In this document: one piece after another, positions 36,717 through 46,640 of the stretch
How positions within the stretch are numbered: position 1 is the stretch's first letter
Layout of the letters: every line of letters starts with the position of its first letter
NCBI RefSeq assembly: GCF_016908565.1
Contig: NZ_JAFBED010000006.1
Location: 1 to 64,000 of the forward strand
Length of the DNA: 64,000 bases
DNA from: Sutcliffiella tianshenii
Lineage (GTDB): Bacteria; Bacillota; Bacilli; Bacillales; Bacillaceae_I
Direction: 5' to 3'
Position numbers and translations under genes: made by a program
The notes under the pieces: generated by a model
What the model was told of the DNA's origin: nothing
Databases searched by the model: none
Seen by the model: the letters and a program-made list of their open reading frames with translations, nothing else

Positions 36717-38886
36717 TTTTACTACCAGACCGTTAAACAATACTATTGGTGCAGCGGAAACTGAAGCTCTGCACAAAGACACGATAGAAGACCTATTTTA
36801 TGAAACGAATGAAAAGATAAAGCTGAAAGCACATTATACGGCGGAAGATACCAAAGATGCCGATCACCTTGGCACCTTACCTGGTATCGCACCTTACCTG
36901 CGGGGACCTTACCCGACGATGTATGTGAACCGTCCTTGGACGATCCGACAGTATGCCGGGTTTTCCACAGCGGAAGAGAGCAATGCCTTTTACAGACGCA
37001 ACCTGGAAATGGGTCAAAAAGGACTTTCCGTAGCGTTCGACCTTGCAACCCATCGCGGCTATGACTCGGATCATCCGCGGGTGGTCGGGGATGTCGGGAA
37101 AGCTGGAGTGGCCATCGATTCCATTCTGGATATGAAAATTCTTTTTGATGGAATTCCGCTTGATAAGATGTCGGTTTCGATGACGATGAACGGGGCCGTA
37201 CTTCCTATCATGGCTTTTTACATCGTGACGGCAGAAGAACAGGGTGTCAGCCAGGAGAAGCTTTCCGGTACGATCCAGAATGATATATTAAAAGAATACA
37301 TGGTGCGCAACACCTATATCTATCCTCCGGAAATGTCGATGCGGATCATCGGGGATATTTTTGCCTACACATCCAAGCATATGCCGAAGTTCAATAGTAT
37401 CAGTATTTCGGGATATCATATGCAGGAGGCGGGGGCGCCGGCTGATATCGAGCTTGCCTATACGCTTGCTGATGGTCTCGAGTATGTGCGGACAGGACTT
37501 GAGGCAGGGATTGATGTCGATGCATTTGCTCCAAGGCTTTCATTCTTCTGGGCAATCGGCATGAACTTTTTCATGGAAGTGGCCAAGATGCGTGCGGCCC
37601 GATTCATCTGGGCAAAAATGATGAAGGAATTCGGTCCGAAAAATGAAAAATCGATGGCACTTCGGACACATTCCCAGACATCCGGCTGGAGCTTGACCGA
37701 GCAGGATCCCTTCAATAACGTGACACGTACATGCATCGAGGCACTTGCAGCAGCGAATGGTCATACACAATCCTTGCATACCAACGCATTGGACGAAGCG
37801 ATTGCCCTGCCGACGGACTTTTCGGCACGTATTGCCCGCAATACACAGCTCTACCTGCAGGAGGAAACGGATATTACAAAGGTCATCGATCCATGGGCAG
37901 GCTCCTATTATGTGGAGTCCCTGACGAAAGAATTGATTGAAAAAGCCTGGAAGCATATCGAGGAGATCGAGGAGCTTGGCGGAATGGCCAAGGCGATTGA
38001 AACCGGTCTTCCGAAAATGAGAATCGAGGAAGCATCGGCACGCCGCCAAGCAAAAATCGATTCCGGCAAAGAAGCGATCATCGGCGTGAACAAGTTCCGC
38101 CTGGATAAAGAGGATAGAGAAATAGAAGTGCTTGATATCAATAATGAAGAGGTCCGCAAAAAGCAGCTGGAACGATTGCAGCACCTGCGGGAAAATCGTG
38201 ACGATGCAAAAGTTAAGGAAGCGCTTGAGGCATTGACCCTTGCAGCGCAGACTGGTGAAGGGAACCTTTTGGAGCTCGCCGTGAATGCTGCAAGAGTGCG
38301 GGCAAGCCTTGGAGAGATCTCGGATGCGATCGAAAAGGTGGCAAACCGTCATCGTGCGGTCATCCGTTCGATCAGCGGGGTGTACAGCAGCGAATTTTCC
38401 AATGAGGAAGAGATGAAAATCGTGAAGGATAAAATTGAGGAATTTTACGAATTAGAGGGAAGAAGACCAAGGATCATGATAGCGAAGATGGGGCAGGACG
38501 GCCATGACAGAGGGGCGAAAGTCATCGCGACTGCATTTGCGGATCTGGGCTTTGACGTCGATATCGGGCCGCTTTTCCAGACACCGGAGGAAACGGCATT
38601 ACAGGCAGTGGAAAATGATGTGCATGTGATCGGATTCAGCTCGCTTGCTGCCGGACATAAGACATTATTGCCCCAGCTTGTGGAAGAATTAAAAAAATTG
38701 AATCGTGAAGACATTATCGTGGTGATTGGCGGGGTCATCCCGTTTCAGGATTATGAATTCCTATACAGTAAAGGCGCTTCCGCTATTTTTGGGCCTGGAA
38801 CTGTGATTCCCCGCGCAGCGGAAAAGGTCCTTGAGGAAATCTACGACCGCCTTGGCTACGAGGATGTGGAAGCGTCCAATGACTAA
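36706..38886 (+). CDS. mutB: Methylmalonyl-CoA mutase large (alpha) subunit
   Basis: This is the catalytic, cobalamin-binding subunit. The 726-residue product has the substrate barrel with [16 protein letters not shown] and [19 protein letters not shown], the [13 protein letters not shown] motif, and a C-terminal cobalamin-binding domain with D598, H600 and G603 forming the DxHxxG motif. Translation is coupled to mutA and meaB by overlaps of 11 and 8 nt. Confidence 0.97.
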   Translation: MKPDFTTRPLNNTIGAAETEALHKDTIEDLFYETNEKIKLKAHYTAEDTKDADHLGTLPGIAPYLRGPYPTMYVNRPWTIRQYAGFSTAEESNAFYRRNLEMGQKGLSVAFDLATHRGYDSDHPRVVGDVGKAGVAIDSILDMKILFDGIPLDKMSVSMTMNGAVLPIMAFYIVTAEEQGVSQEKLSGTIQNDILKEYMVRNTYIYPPEMSMRIIGDIFAYTSKHMPKFNSISISGYHMQEAGAPADIELAYTLADGLEYVRTGLEAGIDVDAFAPRLSFFWAIGMNFFMEVAKMRAARFIWAKMMKEFGPKNEKSMALRTHSQTSGWSLTEQDPFNNVTRTCIEALAAANGHTQSLHTNALDEAIALPTDFSARIARNTQLYLQEETDITKVIDPWAGSYYVESLTKELIEKAWKHIEEIEELGGMAKAIETGLPKMRIEEASARRQAKIDSGKEAIIGVNKFRLDKEDREIEVLDINNEEVRKKQLERLQHLRENRDDAKVKEALEALTLAAQTGEGNLLELAVNAARVRASLGEISDAIEKVANRHRAVIRSISGVYSSEFSNEEEMKIVKDKIEEFYELEGRRPRIMIAKMGQDGHDRGAKVIATAFADLGFDVDIGPLFQTPEETALQAVENDVHVIGFSSLAAGHKTLLPQLVEELKKLNREDIIVVIGGVIPFQDYEFLYSKGASAIFGPGTVIPRAAEKVLEEIYDRLGYEDVEASND

Positions 38887-39895
38887 AGAAAAGAAAAAGG
38901 CGCTTCGCAAACATGAACGAAGCACCGAGGAAATCGTCTCAGGTGTAAAAGCAGGCATCCGGTCTGACCTTGCCCAGGCGATTACGCTCGTGGAAAGCAA
39001 TGCTGCACGCCATTTCAGCAAAAGCCAGGACATTCTTGGGCAGCTTATGCCTGACACCGGCAAGTCTGTCAGGATCGGGATCAGCGGTGTGCCGGGTGCC
39101 GGAAAAAGCACCTTCATTGAAGCTTTTGGCTTGTACTTGTGCAGCTTGGGCAAAAAGGTGGCAGTCTTGGCTGTCGATCCTAGCAGTTCGCGCACAGGTG
39201 GCAGTATTCTCGGGGATAAAACGAGAATGGAACAGCTTGCAAGACACCCGCAGGCCTTCATTCGTCCTTCCCCGTCAAGCGGTACCCTTGGAGGCGTGCA
39301 TCGCAAGACGCGGGAGAGCATTCTCCTGTGTGAAGCGGCAGGCTTTGATGTCATCCTTGTGGAAACCGTTGGGGTGGGGCAGAGTGAAGCGATCGTCAGG
39401 GATATGGTCGATTTTTTCCTATTACTTGTTTTGACAGGTGCGGGAGACGAGCTTCAGGGAATGAAGAAAGGGATCATGGAGCTTGTCGATGCAATCCTTG
39501 TAAATAAAGCGGATGGCGAGAATGCAGCCAAGGCGAAGAAGTCTGCGGAAGAGTATAGGCAGATCCTCCACTTTCTTCAGCCTGCAACAGAGGGCTGGGA
39601 GACAAAGGCGTTCACCTGTTCCGCGCTTTATGAAATCGGGATAGACCAGACGTGGAAGACCATCAATGAATTTTTGGAAACGACCATAGCTTCTGGAGAA
39701 TTTGATAATAGAAGGAACGAGCAGAAGAAGACATGGCTTTACACCTCGGTGAAAAGTCAGCTTGAGATGATGTTTTTCCAGAACGATGAAGTGAAGAAAC
39801 AGCTCCCTATAATGGAAGAGGAGATCAGGGAGGACCGGATATCAGTGTCTGTTGCGGTCAACAGACTGATGGAAATCTATAAAAAAGGGCAATAA
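38879..39895 (+). CDS. meaB: MeaB/ArgK GTPase chaperone of methylmalonyl-CoA mutase
   Basis: MeaB uses GTP to load and protect cobalamin in the mutase. The 338-residue product has a G1 loop GVPGAGKST near residues 67-75, the [19 protein letters not shown] segment, the [10 protein letters not shown] motif and NKADG for guanine specificity. The ATG at 38879 overlaps the end of mutB; an in-frame ATG at 38864 is less likely because its GAGG site would be adjacent. The mutA-mutB-meaB set is a common catabolic operon. Confidence 0.94.
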   Translation: MTKEKKKALRKHERSTEEIVSGVKAGIRSDLAQAITLVESNAARHFSKSQDILGQLMPDTGKSVRIGISGVPGAGKSTFIEAFGLYLCSLGKKVAVLAVDPSSSRTGGSILGDKTRMEQLARHPQAFIRPSPSSGTLGGVHRKTRESILLCEAAGFDVILVETVGVGQSEAIVRDMVDFFLLLVLTGAGDELQGMKKGIMELVDAILVNKADGENAAKAKKSAEEYRQILHFLQPATEGWETKAFTCSALYEIGIDQTWKTINEFLETTIASGEFDNRRNEQKKTWLYTSVKSQLEMMFFQNDEVKKQLPIMEEEIREDRISVSVAVNRLMEIYKKGQ

Positions 39896-39896
39896 A

Positions 39897-39925
39897 AAAA
39901 GGAAAGCGGGTCATCACTTTCCTTC
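39897..39925 (+). terminator. Weak terminator after meaB
   Basis: GGAAAG pairs with CTTTCC around a 10-nt loop; the following T-run is short. Confidence 0.5.
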
Positions 39926-40064
39926 ATCTAGGGAGTATAGGGGTATGGATATCTAGATGTTACTTTTATAATACCCGTTCCCCTAAAGATTAAACCTGCA
40001 TTTTATTTTATTTATTAGAAAAAAATTGGTATGATAGGATTAGTAAAATAAGAGGTGATACAAC

Positions 40065-40502
40065 ATGAACATGGATTTCAATTTATTTATGAATGATGTC
40101 GTCCGTCAGGCAAGGGAAGAGATGGATGCAGCAGGCTATGAACAATTAAGAACAGTGGAAGATGTGGAAGAGGCATTTGCTCGCAAGGGGACTACACTTG
40201 TAATGGTGAACTCCGTCTGCGGTTGTGCAGGTGGCATCGCAAGACCAGCGGCAACACATGCTGTCCATTACGATAAACGCCCTACAAACCTTGTAACGGT
40301 ATTTGCCGGACAGGACAAAGAGGCAACAGAAAAGGCACGCGAATACTTCGAAGGCTATCCGCCATCCTCCCCGTCTTTTGCACTATTAAAAGACGGAAAG
40401 ATCATCACGATGGTAGAAAGACACGAAATCGAAGGGCATGCACCAATGTCTGTTATCAACAAGCTTCAAGGATACTTCGACGAGCATTGTGAAGAAATGT
40501 AA
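40065..40502 (+). CDS. brxB: Bacilliredoxin BrxB (YqiW)
   Basis: BrxB removes bacillithiol from S-bacillithiolated proteins under oxidative stress. The 145-residue product matches the family length, with the CGC active site at C52 and C54 in [14 protein letters not shown] and the HYDKRP and [15 protein letters not shown] segments. The ATG at 40065 follows AGAGGTGA. It follows the bkd/mut region, close to its usual position. Confidence 0.97.
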   Translation: MNMDFNLFMNDVVRQAREEMDAAGYEQLRTVEDVEEAFARKGTTLVMVNSVCGCAGGIARPAATHAVHYDKRPTNLVTVFAGQDKEATEKAREYFEGYPPSSPSFALLKDGKIITMVERHEIEGHAPMSVINKLQGYFDEHCEEM

Positions 40503-40514
40503 TCAGACCGACTG

Positions 40515-40551
40515 AACCGTAGCTGAAATAGAGCTGCGGTTTATTTTTTTT
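40515..40551 (+). terminator. Terminator after brxB
   Basis: AACCGTAGCT pairs with AGCTGCGGTT, with T8 following. Confidence 0.92.
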
Positions 40552-40627
40552 GTAAATTATCTGAAACTTCCTGCAATTCCCATCGTATACCTATATTATG
40601 ATGAAAAGGTTAGGGGGCCTATAGAAA

Positions 40628-40942
40628 ATGAAAAAGTATCTTATTAGTGTGTTGGTGGTTTTGGCTATTGAACTCGGAATTCTTTTTGGCATCTCGTTTT
40701 TCTTTGACTTTAATCTGCTGAGCACGATGTTTTTTGGCTCCGTCTCATTTGTACTGCTTGCATTCATCCTAGGTTCAACAGGGGATGTCTTCTCAAAAAA
40801 TTCGCAGGTTGCAGTGTTTGACTCGCTGGCAGGGAGCTATCAGCCGAAACATGAAAAAATGACATTAAGGGTCGGACCGGTTATGGTCGGGTCCATTTTG
40901 TGTGTACTCGTGTATTTTGGGATGTCGTTTTTTATGGGCTAA
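40628..40942 (+). CDS. Small membrane protein of unknown function
   Basis: The 104-residue product has about three hydrophobic segments (residues 5-24, 28-52 and 83-103) with a soluble loop, including NSQVAVFDSLAGSYQPKHEK, between the last two. It might belong to the DUF3899-type small membrane proteins, but I am not certain. The ATG at 40628 follows TAGGGGG. The downstream ABC exporter begins about 100 nt later and may be a separate unit. Confidence 0.75.
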   Translation: MKKYLISVLVVLAIELGILFGISFFFDFNLLSTMFFGSVSFVLLAFILGSTGDVFSKNSQVAVFDSLAGSYQPKHEKMTLRVGPVMVGSILCVLVYFGMSFFMG

Positions 40943-41043
40943 AGGAAACTCTAGTAAAATATGAATTTACTGAAAATACTTGAAATGGAAAAGATTATCT
41001 TTTATTGTTTAATTATACAAGCTGTAGAATTGGGGGGAATATC

Positions 41044-43590
41044 ATATTCAATTATCTGAAGTCATCTTTTAAGCAAAGGTGGGCTATTTTTCTTATCATA
41101 CTTGTCACACTGAATATTATTGGTCTTGGATATATTGGATCGCTTGCAGTATCAGATCGTATCACTATTGAAGCCAGAAACAATCTGGAAGAGAAATGGC
41201 GTTATCAGTATGATATTTTAGTACTCCCTGAAGAGGTGAAGGAAAAGCGTGTTCTGGGTGAGGGGTGGGTTCCGCCTCAATCTAATCTGGCCAGCTATGG
41301 TGGAATAACGTTGGAGGATCTATCCGCTATTCGTGATATTCCAGGAGTAAAAGTGGCAGCCCCATTATCCATGATTGGTTTTTATCAAGGGGATTTCCTC
41401 GATGTTCAAGCCAAAAATGCACAGCCTGGCGAATTTTATGAAGTACATGAACTTAAAAAGGCATTTGATGGCTTGAATGAATACATATTGTATGAAAACA
41501 GCTATGTGACTAGTTATTACTCGCCTGAATTGGAGGAATCACTGGTTTACAAACGTTTCAACGAGGAGAAGCGTATTCCAGAAGGCTTCAAAGTAGAGGT
41601 TCCGCCGGGCACCATGCTTAGGTATCCTAATGAGTTGATGGTGGTGGCTGTAGATCCCGACGCGGAGGAAAAGCTTTTCTCCTTTTCCGAAAGTGTTGAG
41701 GGAGGATTATCTGGTCTCCATGCGCCGATTGAGATTATATCTTTTCAGCCTCACATTCCCTTTATCGCACTAAAAGCCCAGGAATACGAAGTGACAGAAT
41801 CGATTACTATGAACAAAATTCAAGTGCCTGAGATAGTATCTGAGGAGGAATTGGCAGATGGTGCGGAAAATTATCTGAAAAGCTTACCGAAACAACAGCT
41901 TGCCAGTCTTTCCATTCCTACATTTTCAGCAGAATGGAAAAACAAGAAGGCTGAATTGTTTTTGGATGGCAACAGTTATGAAGAGCAGCTTATGCAATAT
42001 TCCACTTATTCTACTCTATATAAATACAGCCCATTGTTATATGAAGAAATAAGCTTTCTGGAAAATTCCATCCCTTTCATAAGAGCCAAGAGGTTTGATG
42101 CCCCTGAGTTTGCGGAGTTTCCCATTGAGTTCCCGAGCTACCGCCATCGCTATGAAGCAGTAGAAGATAAGCATATTACACCGAAGATTATGGGATATTA
42201 TGATGCAAATAAAATCAGACCCCTAATTGAAGGTGCATGGAAACAAGGAGATCCGGTGGACATCTATACTCCTCATCATAGCATGATCATCAAAGATGGC
42301 GCAGGGAGAGAAATAGAACCAACTCCTCTCATCCCGATTCCTTTGAAGAGCGCTTATTATCCAGGGGCTCCAGATCTATTAACTTCCCTGGATGCCGCAA
42401 AATGGTTTTATGGAGGAAAACCTCCGGTGTCTTCAATCAGAGTGGTGGTGGATGGAGTAGCGGAACGCTCAGGGGAAAGCCAAAGGAAGATTGAGCAGGT
42501 GGCGGCAGCCATTATGGAAAAAACAGGACATCATGTGGAAATAATGCTCGGCTCAGCTGGCGGAAAAGTACATGTACAGCTAGAGGGCACAGCACAGGGT
42601 GAAGTGGGAGTGGTGGAGGAAGCCTGGCAGCAGCAAGGAGTCAGCTGGAGCATTGAAAAACAGATGGATGAAACGAATAAGTGGCTCTTTTTCTACTTAT
42701 TGATCATTAGCTTTGTCTTCTCCTATACTGTCATCACGCATAGTTTACTGAAAAGGGCGATGGAATTTGCCACGCTTCGAGCTATCGGGTGGTCCCGAGG
42801 GAAAATTGTACTGGGATTATGTGCAGAAGTACTGACAATAAGTTCATTAGCTATACTTACTATACTTATTGTTAATGGATTCATTGGCGTTCTAGAGGCG
42901 TTTCAATTATTCATCATTTGGATGATCTTCCATGCAGTGATTGGAATAGGATATATTTCTGGAGCTGGAAAATCACTTGGGAAATCCCCAAGAGCGGGGT
43001 TAAGTGGAGAAAGCAATCAATGGGGCTCAAGTAGACTCATCCCGATCCAAGGGTTGGGGACCTATGTCCTGCACCAAGTGGTAAGAAGACCATTGCGATT
43101 CGGTTTATTAGTAGGCACATTGGCAATGACTTTGTTTATCGGTTTGATTTTCGTAGCGACACAGCAGAGTATGTCCGATTTTCTATTTTTAAGCGTCCTG
43201 GGAGAAACGATTGATCTAAATATAAAATCGTATCAAAGGATCTTTCTAATTGGTGGAATGACACTGACAATTATGAGCATATTCTTTCTACTTTTTCTGA
43301 ATATAGTAGAAAGGAAGAAAGAGTTCCTGATCATGCGTTCCATCGGCTGGTCCCTAAAGCAGATTCAATGGTTTCTCAGTTTGGAAGTAATCGTCATTGC
43401 CTTTACCGGATCCTTGGTTGGAGTATTGGGTGCATCCATAGTACTTAAGCTATTCACGAGTATCACGCTTCCGTTATGGACTTATATGCTCGCTTTCGGC
43501 GTGTCGATCTGTTTGCTGCTTGCATTCACCATTATCATCTCCCGCCTTATAAAAATGAAGTCGACAGTGAGAGATCAACATGCAGCTTAG
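41044..43590 (+). CDS. FtsX-type ABC transporter permease, unusual start
   Basis: The protein of about 848 residues has one membrane segment near the N-terminus, an extracellular domain of roughly 500 residues, and six or seven membrane segments in the C-terminal third with two FtsX-like cores (ELKRAMEFATLRAIGWSRG-type and VERKKEFLIMRSIGWSLKQI). It is a MacB/FtsX-type exporter permease of unknown substrate. The frame is open from TTG 41005, but the GGGGGG site is at 41032-41037 and the expected FNYLKSSFK start follows codon ATA 41044. I place the start there with a possible non-standard codon; TTG 41005 (861 residues) is the fallback. Confidence 0.8.
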   Translation: MFNYLKSSFKQRWAIFLIILVTLNIIGLGYIGSLAVSDRITIEARNNLEEKWRYQYDILVLPEEVKEKRVLGEGWVPPQSNLASYGGITLEDLSAIRDIPGVKVAAPLSMIGFYQGDFLDVQAKNAQPGEFYEVHELKKAFDGLNEYILYENSYVTSYYSPELEESLVYKRFNEEKRIPEGFKVEVPPGTMLRYPNELMVVAVDPDAEEKLFSFSESVEGGLSGLHAPIEIISFQPHIPFIALKAQEYEVTESITMNKIQVPEIVSEEELADGAENYLKSLPKQQLASLSIPTFSAEWKNKKAELFLDGNSYEEQLMQYSTYSTLYKYSPLLYEEISFLENSIPFIRAKRFDAPEFAEFPIEFPSYRHRYEAVEDKHITPKIMGYYDANKIRPLIEGAWKQGDPVDIYTPHHSMIIKDGAGREIEPTPLIPIPLKSAYYPGAPDLLTSLDAAKWFYGGKPPVSSIRVVVDGVAERSGESQRKIEQVAAAIMEKTGHHVEIMLGSAGGKVHVQLEGTAQGEVGVVEEAWQQQGVSWSIEKQMDETNKWLFFYLLIISFVFSYTVITHSLLKRAMEFATLRAIGWSRGKIVLGLCAEVLTISSLAILTILIVNGFIGVLEAFQLFIIWMIFHAVIGIGYISGAGKSLGKSPRAGLSGESNQWGSSRLIPIQGLGTYVLHQVVRRPLRFGLLVGTLAMTLFIGLIFVATQQSMSDFLFLSVLGETIDLNIKSYQRIFLIGGMTLTIMSIFFLLFLNIVERKKEFLIMRSIGWSLKQIQWFLSLEVIVIAFTGSLVGVLGASIVLKLFTSITLPLWTYMLAFGVSICLLLAFTIIISRLIKMKSTVRDQHAA

Positions 43591-43614
43591 CGATAATATA
43601 AAGGGGTTGTTCGA

Positions 43615-44304
43615 TTGATAAAGTTATGTAATGTTTCAAAGTATTATCAAATTGGAAATGAACAGTTGCATGTGTTGAAAAATGTTTCGCTGACTATTCA
43701 AGAAGGGAGTTTTATTTCGGTTATTGGGCCTTCAGGTTCAGGGAAATCAACACTGCTGCATTCCATAGGGGGCCTTGAAACGATTAACAGCGGAGAAGTT
43801 TGGGTGGATGGCCAGCCTGTCCACCATCTCAAAGAATATCAGCTTGCTAAACTGCGATTAGAAAAGATAGGCTATATTTTTCAGCAATTTCAACTATTAT
43901 CCTCATCAACAGCATTGGAAAATGTGATGATGCCATTATTGCGCTTTTTCTCCACTAAAATCATACGGGAGAAAGCGGAGGAGGCATTGATCCGGGTTGG
44001 GCTAGGACATCGGATGCATCACCTGCCCTCCCGCTTATCTGGTGGTGAGCAACAGCGTGTCGCGATAGCAAGGGCACTTGTCACAAAGCCAAGAATTATA
44101 CTTGCAGATGAGCCCACAGGTAATCTGGATTCCGAAAATGGGGAAAATATCATTTCATTGTTAGAGGACATCCATCAAAAAGATGGCATTACCATTCTAT
44201 TAATCACGCATGATAGGGATATTGCAAACCGGGCCGAAGAAGTGGTCCATTTCTTGGATGGAGAGATAGTAGAACACAGAATGAATGACTTTTTAATAAA
44301 GTAA
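43615..44304 (+). CDS. ABC transporter ATP-binding protein, LolD/MacB type
   Basis: The 229-residue ATPase partners the upstream FtsX-type permease. It has Walker [10 protein letters not shown], the Q-loop FQQFQLL, the signature LSGGEQQRV, Walker [14 protein letters not shown] and the switch histidine in LITHD. The start is TTG 43615, preceded by AAAGGGG. A terminator follows, so the pair form a two-gene unit. Substrate unknown; such exporters often handle lipids, peptides or antimicrobials. Confidence 0.93.
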   Translation: MIKLCNVSKYYQIGNEQLHVLKNVSLTIQEGSFISVIGPSGSGKSTLLHSIGGLETINSGEVWVDGQPVHHLKEYQLAKLRLEKIGYIFQQFQLLSSSTALENVMMPLLRFFSTKIIREKAEEALIRVGLGHRMHHLPSRLSGGEQQRVAIARALVTKPRIILADEPTGNLDSENGENIISLLEDIHQKDGITILLITHDRDIANRAEEVVHFLDGEIVEHRMNDFLIK

Positions 44305-44310
44305 ACCAAT

Positions 44311-44340
44311 AAAGGCGCTTGTATAAGCGTCTTTCTTTTA
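44311..44340 (+). terminator. Terminator after the ABC exporter
   Basis: AAAGGCGCTT pairs with AAGCGTCTTT around GTAT, followed by CTTTTA. Confidence 0.85.
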
Positions 44341-44361
44341 GATGGATAGGGGGAAATTCAA

Positions 44362-45300
44362 ATGCTGAAAGACATAAACGAGGGTTTGATCCTACTGAAA
44401 GCCGAGATAAGGAAAAAGGAGAAATGGGACAATCAGCTTAAACATTATAGGATAGAGCTTGCCGACCTGGAGAAGGATGTGTTGAATCTAGAAAACACAT
44501 TGGATATGGAGCAGAAGGATGTAGAGCGTCTGGAAGGATTCAGTGTGACAAAGTTCTTCCTGACATTGCGGGGCACAGCAGATGAAAGGCTGGAGGAAGA
44601 GAAGAAAGAAGTGGCAGCGGTTCAGCTTAGGCTCGAAGAAGCGCGGCTTGCTAAAAAGGAAGTAATGGATCTCATCAGCGACCTTGAAGATAAATTGAAC
44701 CTGGCTGTTAATGTGGAAAAGGATTATGAAAAGCTTTTTGCCACAAAGGAGCAATACTTGAAAGAGAGTAATTCCCGAACTTCCACATTTCTTTATGAAT
44801 CTTATGAAAAAGAAGCCGATGTTAAAGCATTGCAAAAAGAACTGAACGAGGCAATCCATGCCGGTAATCAGGTGAATGATGCACTCAACCGTGCTGTTGA
44901 CTCACTGGAAAAGGCAAAAGGCTGGGGTACTGTTGATATGATAGGGGGAGGACTGCTTTCGACCGCGCTAAAGCATGGACATATGGACGATTCGAGCGGT
45001 CACGTCCATGAGGCGCAATACTTGATGAGGAAGTTTCAGAAGGAACTCCTGGACTTGAATAAGACTGCGTCCATGGAACTGGAGGTATCAGGACTGCTGA
45101 AATTCTCCGATTATTTCTTTGATGGAATCATCATGGACATGCTGGTGCAGGACAAAATCACCATATCACTGGAGAATACAAAAAGGCAGCAATATGATAT
45201 CTCAAGGATCCTTTCCGATCTTAGAGTCCAGTTGGGACAGAAAAATCGCGAGCTGGACAGGATACTATCAGAGAGAAGAGAATTCGTGGAGAGTATGTAA
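44362..45300 (+). CDS. Coiled-coil protein of unknown function
   Basis: The 312-residue soluble protein is mostly charged helix with heptad-like Leu/Glu/Lys patterns at residues 1-135 and 150-185 and again from about 265 to the end. A glycine-containing break at residues 187-205 (GWGTVDMIGGGLLSTALKH) separates the coiled coils. Motifs of this kind occur in other uncharacterised bacterial coiled-coil proteins. There is no signal peptide or membrane segment. The ATG at 44362 follows TAGGGGG. Confidence 0.8.
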   Translation: MLKDINEGLILLKAEIRKKEKWDNQLKHYRIELADLEKDVLNLENTLDMEQKDVERLEGFSVTKFFLTLRGTADERLEEEKKEVAAVQLRLEEARLAKKEVMDLISDLEDKLNLAVNVEKDYEKLFATKEQYLKESNSRTSTFLYESYEKEADVKALQKELNEAIHAGNQVNDALNRAVDSLEKAKGWGTVDMIGGGLLSTALKHGHMDDSSGHVHEAQYLMRKFQKELLDLNKTASMELEVSGLLKFSDYFFDGIIMDMLVQDKITISLENTKRQQYDISRILSDLRVQLGQKNRELDRILSERREFVESM

Positions 45301-45334
45301 TAGGTTCTGTTTAAAAATCTAGAGGGGGATCTGT

Positions 45335-46198
45335 ATGGATATCCATAGCGTCATCGATGACCTGTTACATAAAAATATCTTAGAGTCCGAAGTGGCGGAG
45401 TATAAACAATTAAATGGAGGCACGACAAGTAAGTTGTATCTTTTGACCTGCAAGGGTGGGAGTAGAGTTGTGGTGAAATCAAATTTACCGCAAGTCATAT
45501 ACTCTGAAGCGAAATTTCTTCAAATTTACCGCGGCATAGAATTACTGCCAAAACTAGTTTATGAAGACATGTCATTCAGATATATCGTTTATTCCTTCAT
45601 TCCCGGGGCCACCAACTATAACAGGCAAAATAAAAAAGAGTTGCTGATTACTCTAGTAAAATCTTTCATTAACAAGTATGAAGAGGTGACAGATCATCCC
45701 GGTTGGGGGTGGCTAGATCAACCGATGGAATCTTGGCATGGTTTTCTCCTGAATGAAGTTCAGGAAGGGAATCAAGTCCTCGAAGGACATTTAGGAAAAG
45801 AAGAATATCAGTTTGTTCGGAATATCCTTGATTCAGAGGGATTTAAAAATAAAAGAAGGACTCGTCACCTATTGCATGGAGATTGCGGGGTGCATAATTT
45901 CATTTTTTATAATGGAGAGCTGGCCGGCATCATCGATCCGACAGCAATAATTGGAGACCCGCTTTATGATTTGGTCTATGCCTTCTGTTCTTCTCCTGAG
46001 AATCTGTCTAAGGAAACCTTTGACGTTGCTTTTGATAATCTTATTACCGGGAGTAAAGAGTATCCTTGTGAAGAAATTTTGATAGGCCTATATCTCAGAA
46101 TGGAAGCCTGTATAAAGCATCACCCATTGGATTTCCCACAGTATCTTAAAGCTTGGGAATATTGGAAAGGGCTGTACCATGTAGATTCAATTACGTAA
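45335..46198 (+). CDS. APH-family phosphotransferase (first)
   Basis: The 287-residue product has the aminoglycoside/choline kinase-like fold: an N-lobe with NGGTTSKLYLLTCKGG and a VVKSN lysine, the catalytic loop HGDCGVHNF and the metal aspartate in GIIDPTAIIGDPLYDL. Substrate is unknown; the family covers sugar, choline, homoserine and antibiotic kinases. The ATG at 45335 follows AGAGGGGG. Confidence 0.88.
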   Translation: MDIHSVIDDLLHKNILESEVAEYKQLNGGTTSKLYLLTCKGGSRVVVKSNLPQVIYSEAKFLQIYRGIELLPKLVYEDMSFRYIVYSFIPGATNYNRQNKKELLITLVKSFINKYEEVTDHPGWGWLDQPMESWHGFLLNEVQEGNQVLEGHLGKEEYQFVRNILDSEGFKNKRRTRHLLHGDCGVHNFIFYNGELAGIIDPTAIIGDPLYDLVYAFCSSPENLSKETFDVAFDNLITGSKEYPCEEILIGLYLRMEACIKHHPLDFPQYLKAWEYWKGLYHVDSIT

Positions 46199-46233
46199 AA
46201 ACGCACATGCAAGCTTTCTACATGTGCGTTTTA
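46197..46233. terminator. Bidirectional terminator
   Basis: AAAACGCACATG pairs with CATGTGCGTTTT, usable by the convergent genes on both sides. Confidence 0.93.
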
Positions 46234-46238
46234 TCATG

Positions 46239-46457
46239 CTATCTTTTTTTCTTTTTTGAAAGATCAAGTGCAAGCTGTTTTTTGACCACTTTTTCAAGAG
46301 TGACATGGACGTGAACATGCTTTTCATCCAGTGCAGTGACGTTTGTGACCGTAGCCTTGCGTCCTTTTATCACAAGATTATCCCCTACGGCAGGGACGTT
46401 ATCACAAAGCTGGTTCAATAATTGATTTTTTTCTTCATAATAATGAACAACAAACAT
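46239..46457 (-). CDS. Small conserved basic protein of unknown function
   Basis: The 72-residue product has a compact beta-rich look (MFVVHYYEEKNQLLNQL, then VPAVGDNLVIKGRKATVTNV and HVHVHVTLE) and a lysine-rich tail ending SKKKKR. I recall similar short Bacillus proteins carrying a mistaken SecA label; nothing here resembles SecA. The start at 46457 follows GGGGAG on the minus strand. Confidence 0.75.
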   Translation of the reverse strand: MFVVHYYEEKNQLLNQLCDNVPAVGDNLVIKGRKATVTNVTALDEKHVHVHVTLEKVVKKQLALDLSKKKKR

Positions 46458-46514
46458 TTTCGTCTCCCCTATTTCCTATAAAATATGTTGCTTGGCAGAA
46501 CCTTTATATAACCT

Positions 46515-46628
46515 ATGAATCATTGGAAGGAGTTAGACCAGGTATCTGTCAGGTCTAAAAAAATAGATTTTAAAACTGTGCAGGAATTCAGAAATGAATA
46601 TAGAATGTATGTTCTTATGGAAGGATAG
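46515..46628 (+). CDS. Possible 37-residue ORF upstream of the methyltransferase
   Basis: An open frame of 37 codons (starting MNHWKELDQV, ending MYVLMEG) has protein-like composition, but I see no ribosome binding site. It could be a leader peptide, a gene remnant or chance. It contains a perfect 7-bp inverted repeat (TTAGACC, 12 nt, GGTCTAA) at 46533-46558. Confidence 0.25.
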   Translation: MNHWKELDQVSVRSKKIDFKTVQEFRNEYRMYVLMEG

Positions 46629-46640
46629 GAGGTAAGGAAA

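Noticed and set aside
37540-38352. 270-codon minus-strand open frame
   Set aside because: It is antisense to mutB, with composition typical of a reverse-complement frame.
46239-46457. SecA fragment
   Set aside because: Similar short proteins may carry this label, but none of the SecA ATPase motifs are present in 72 residues.
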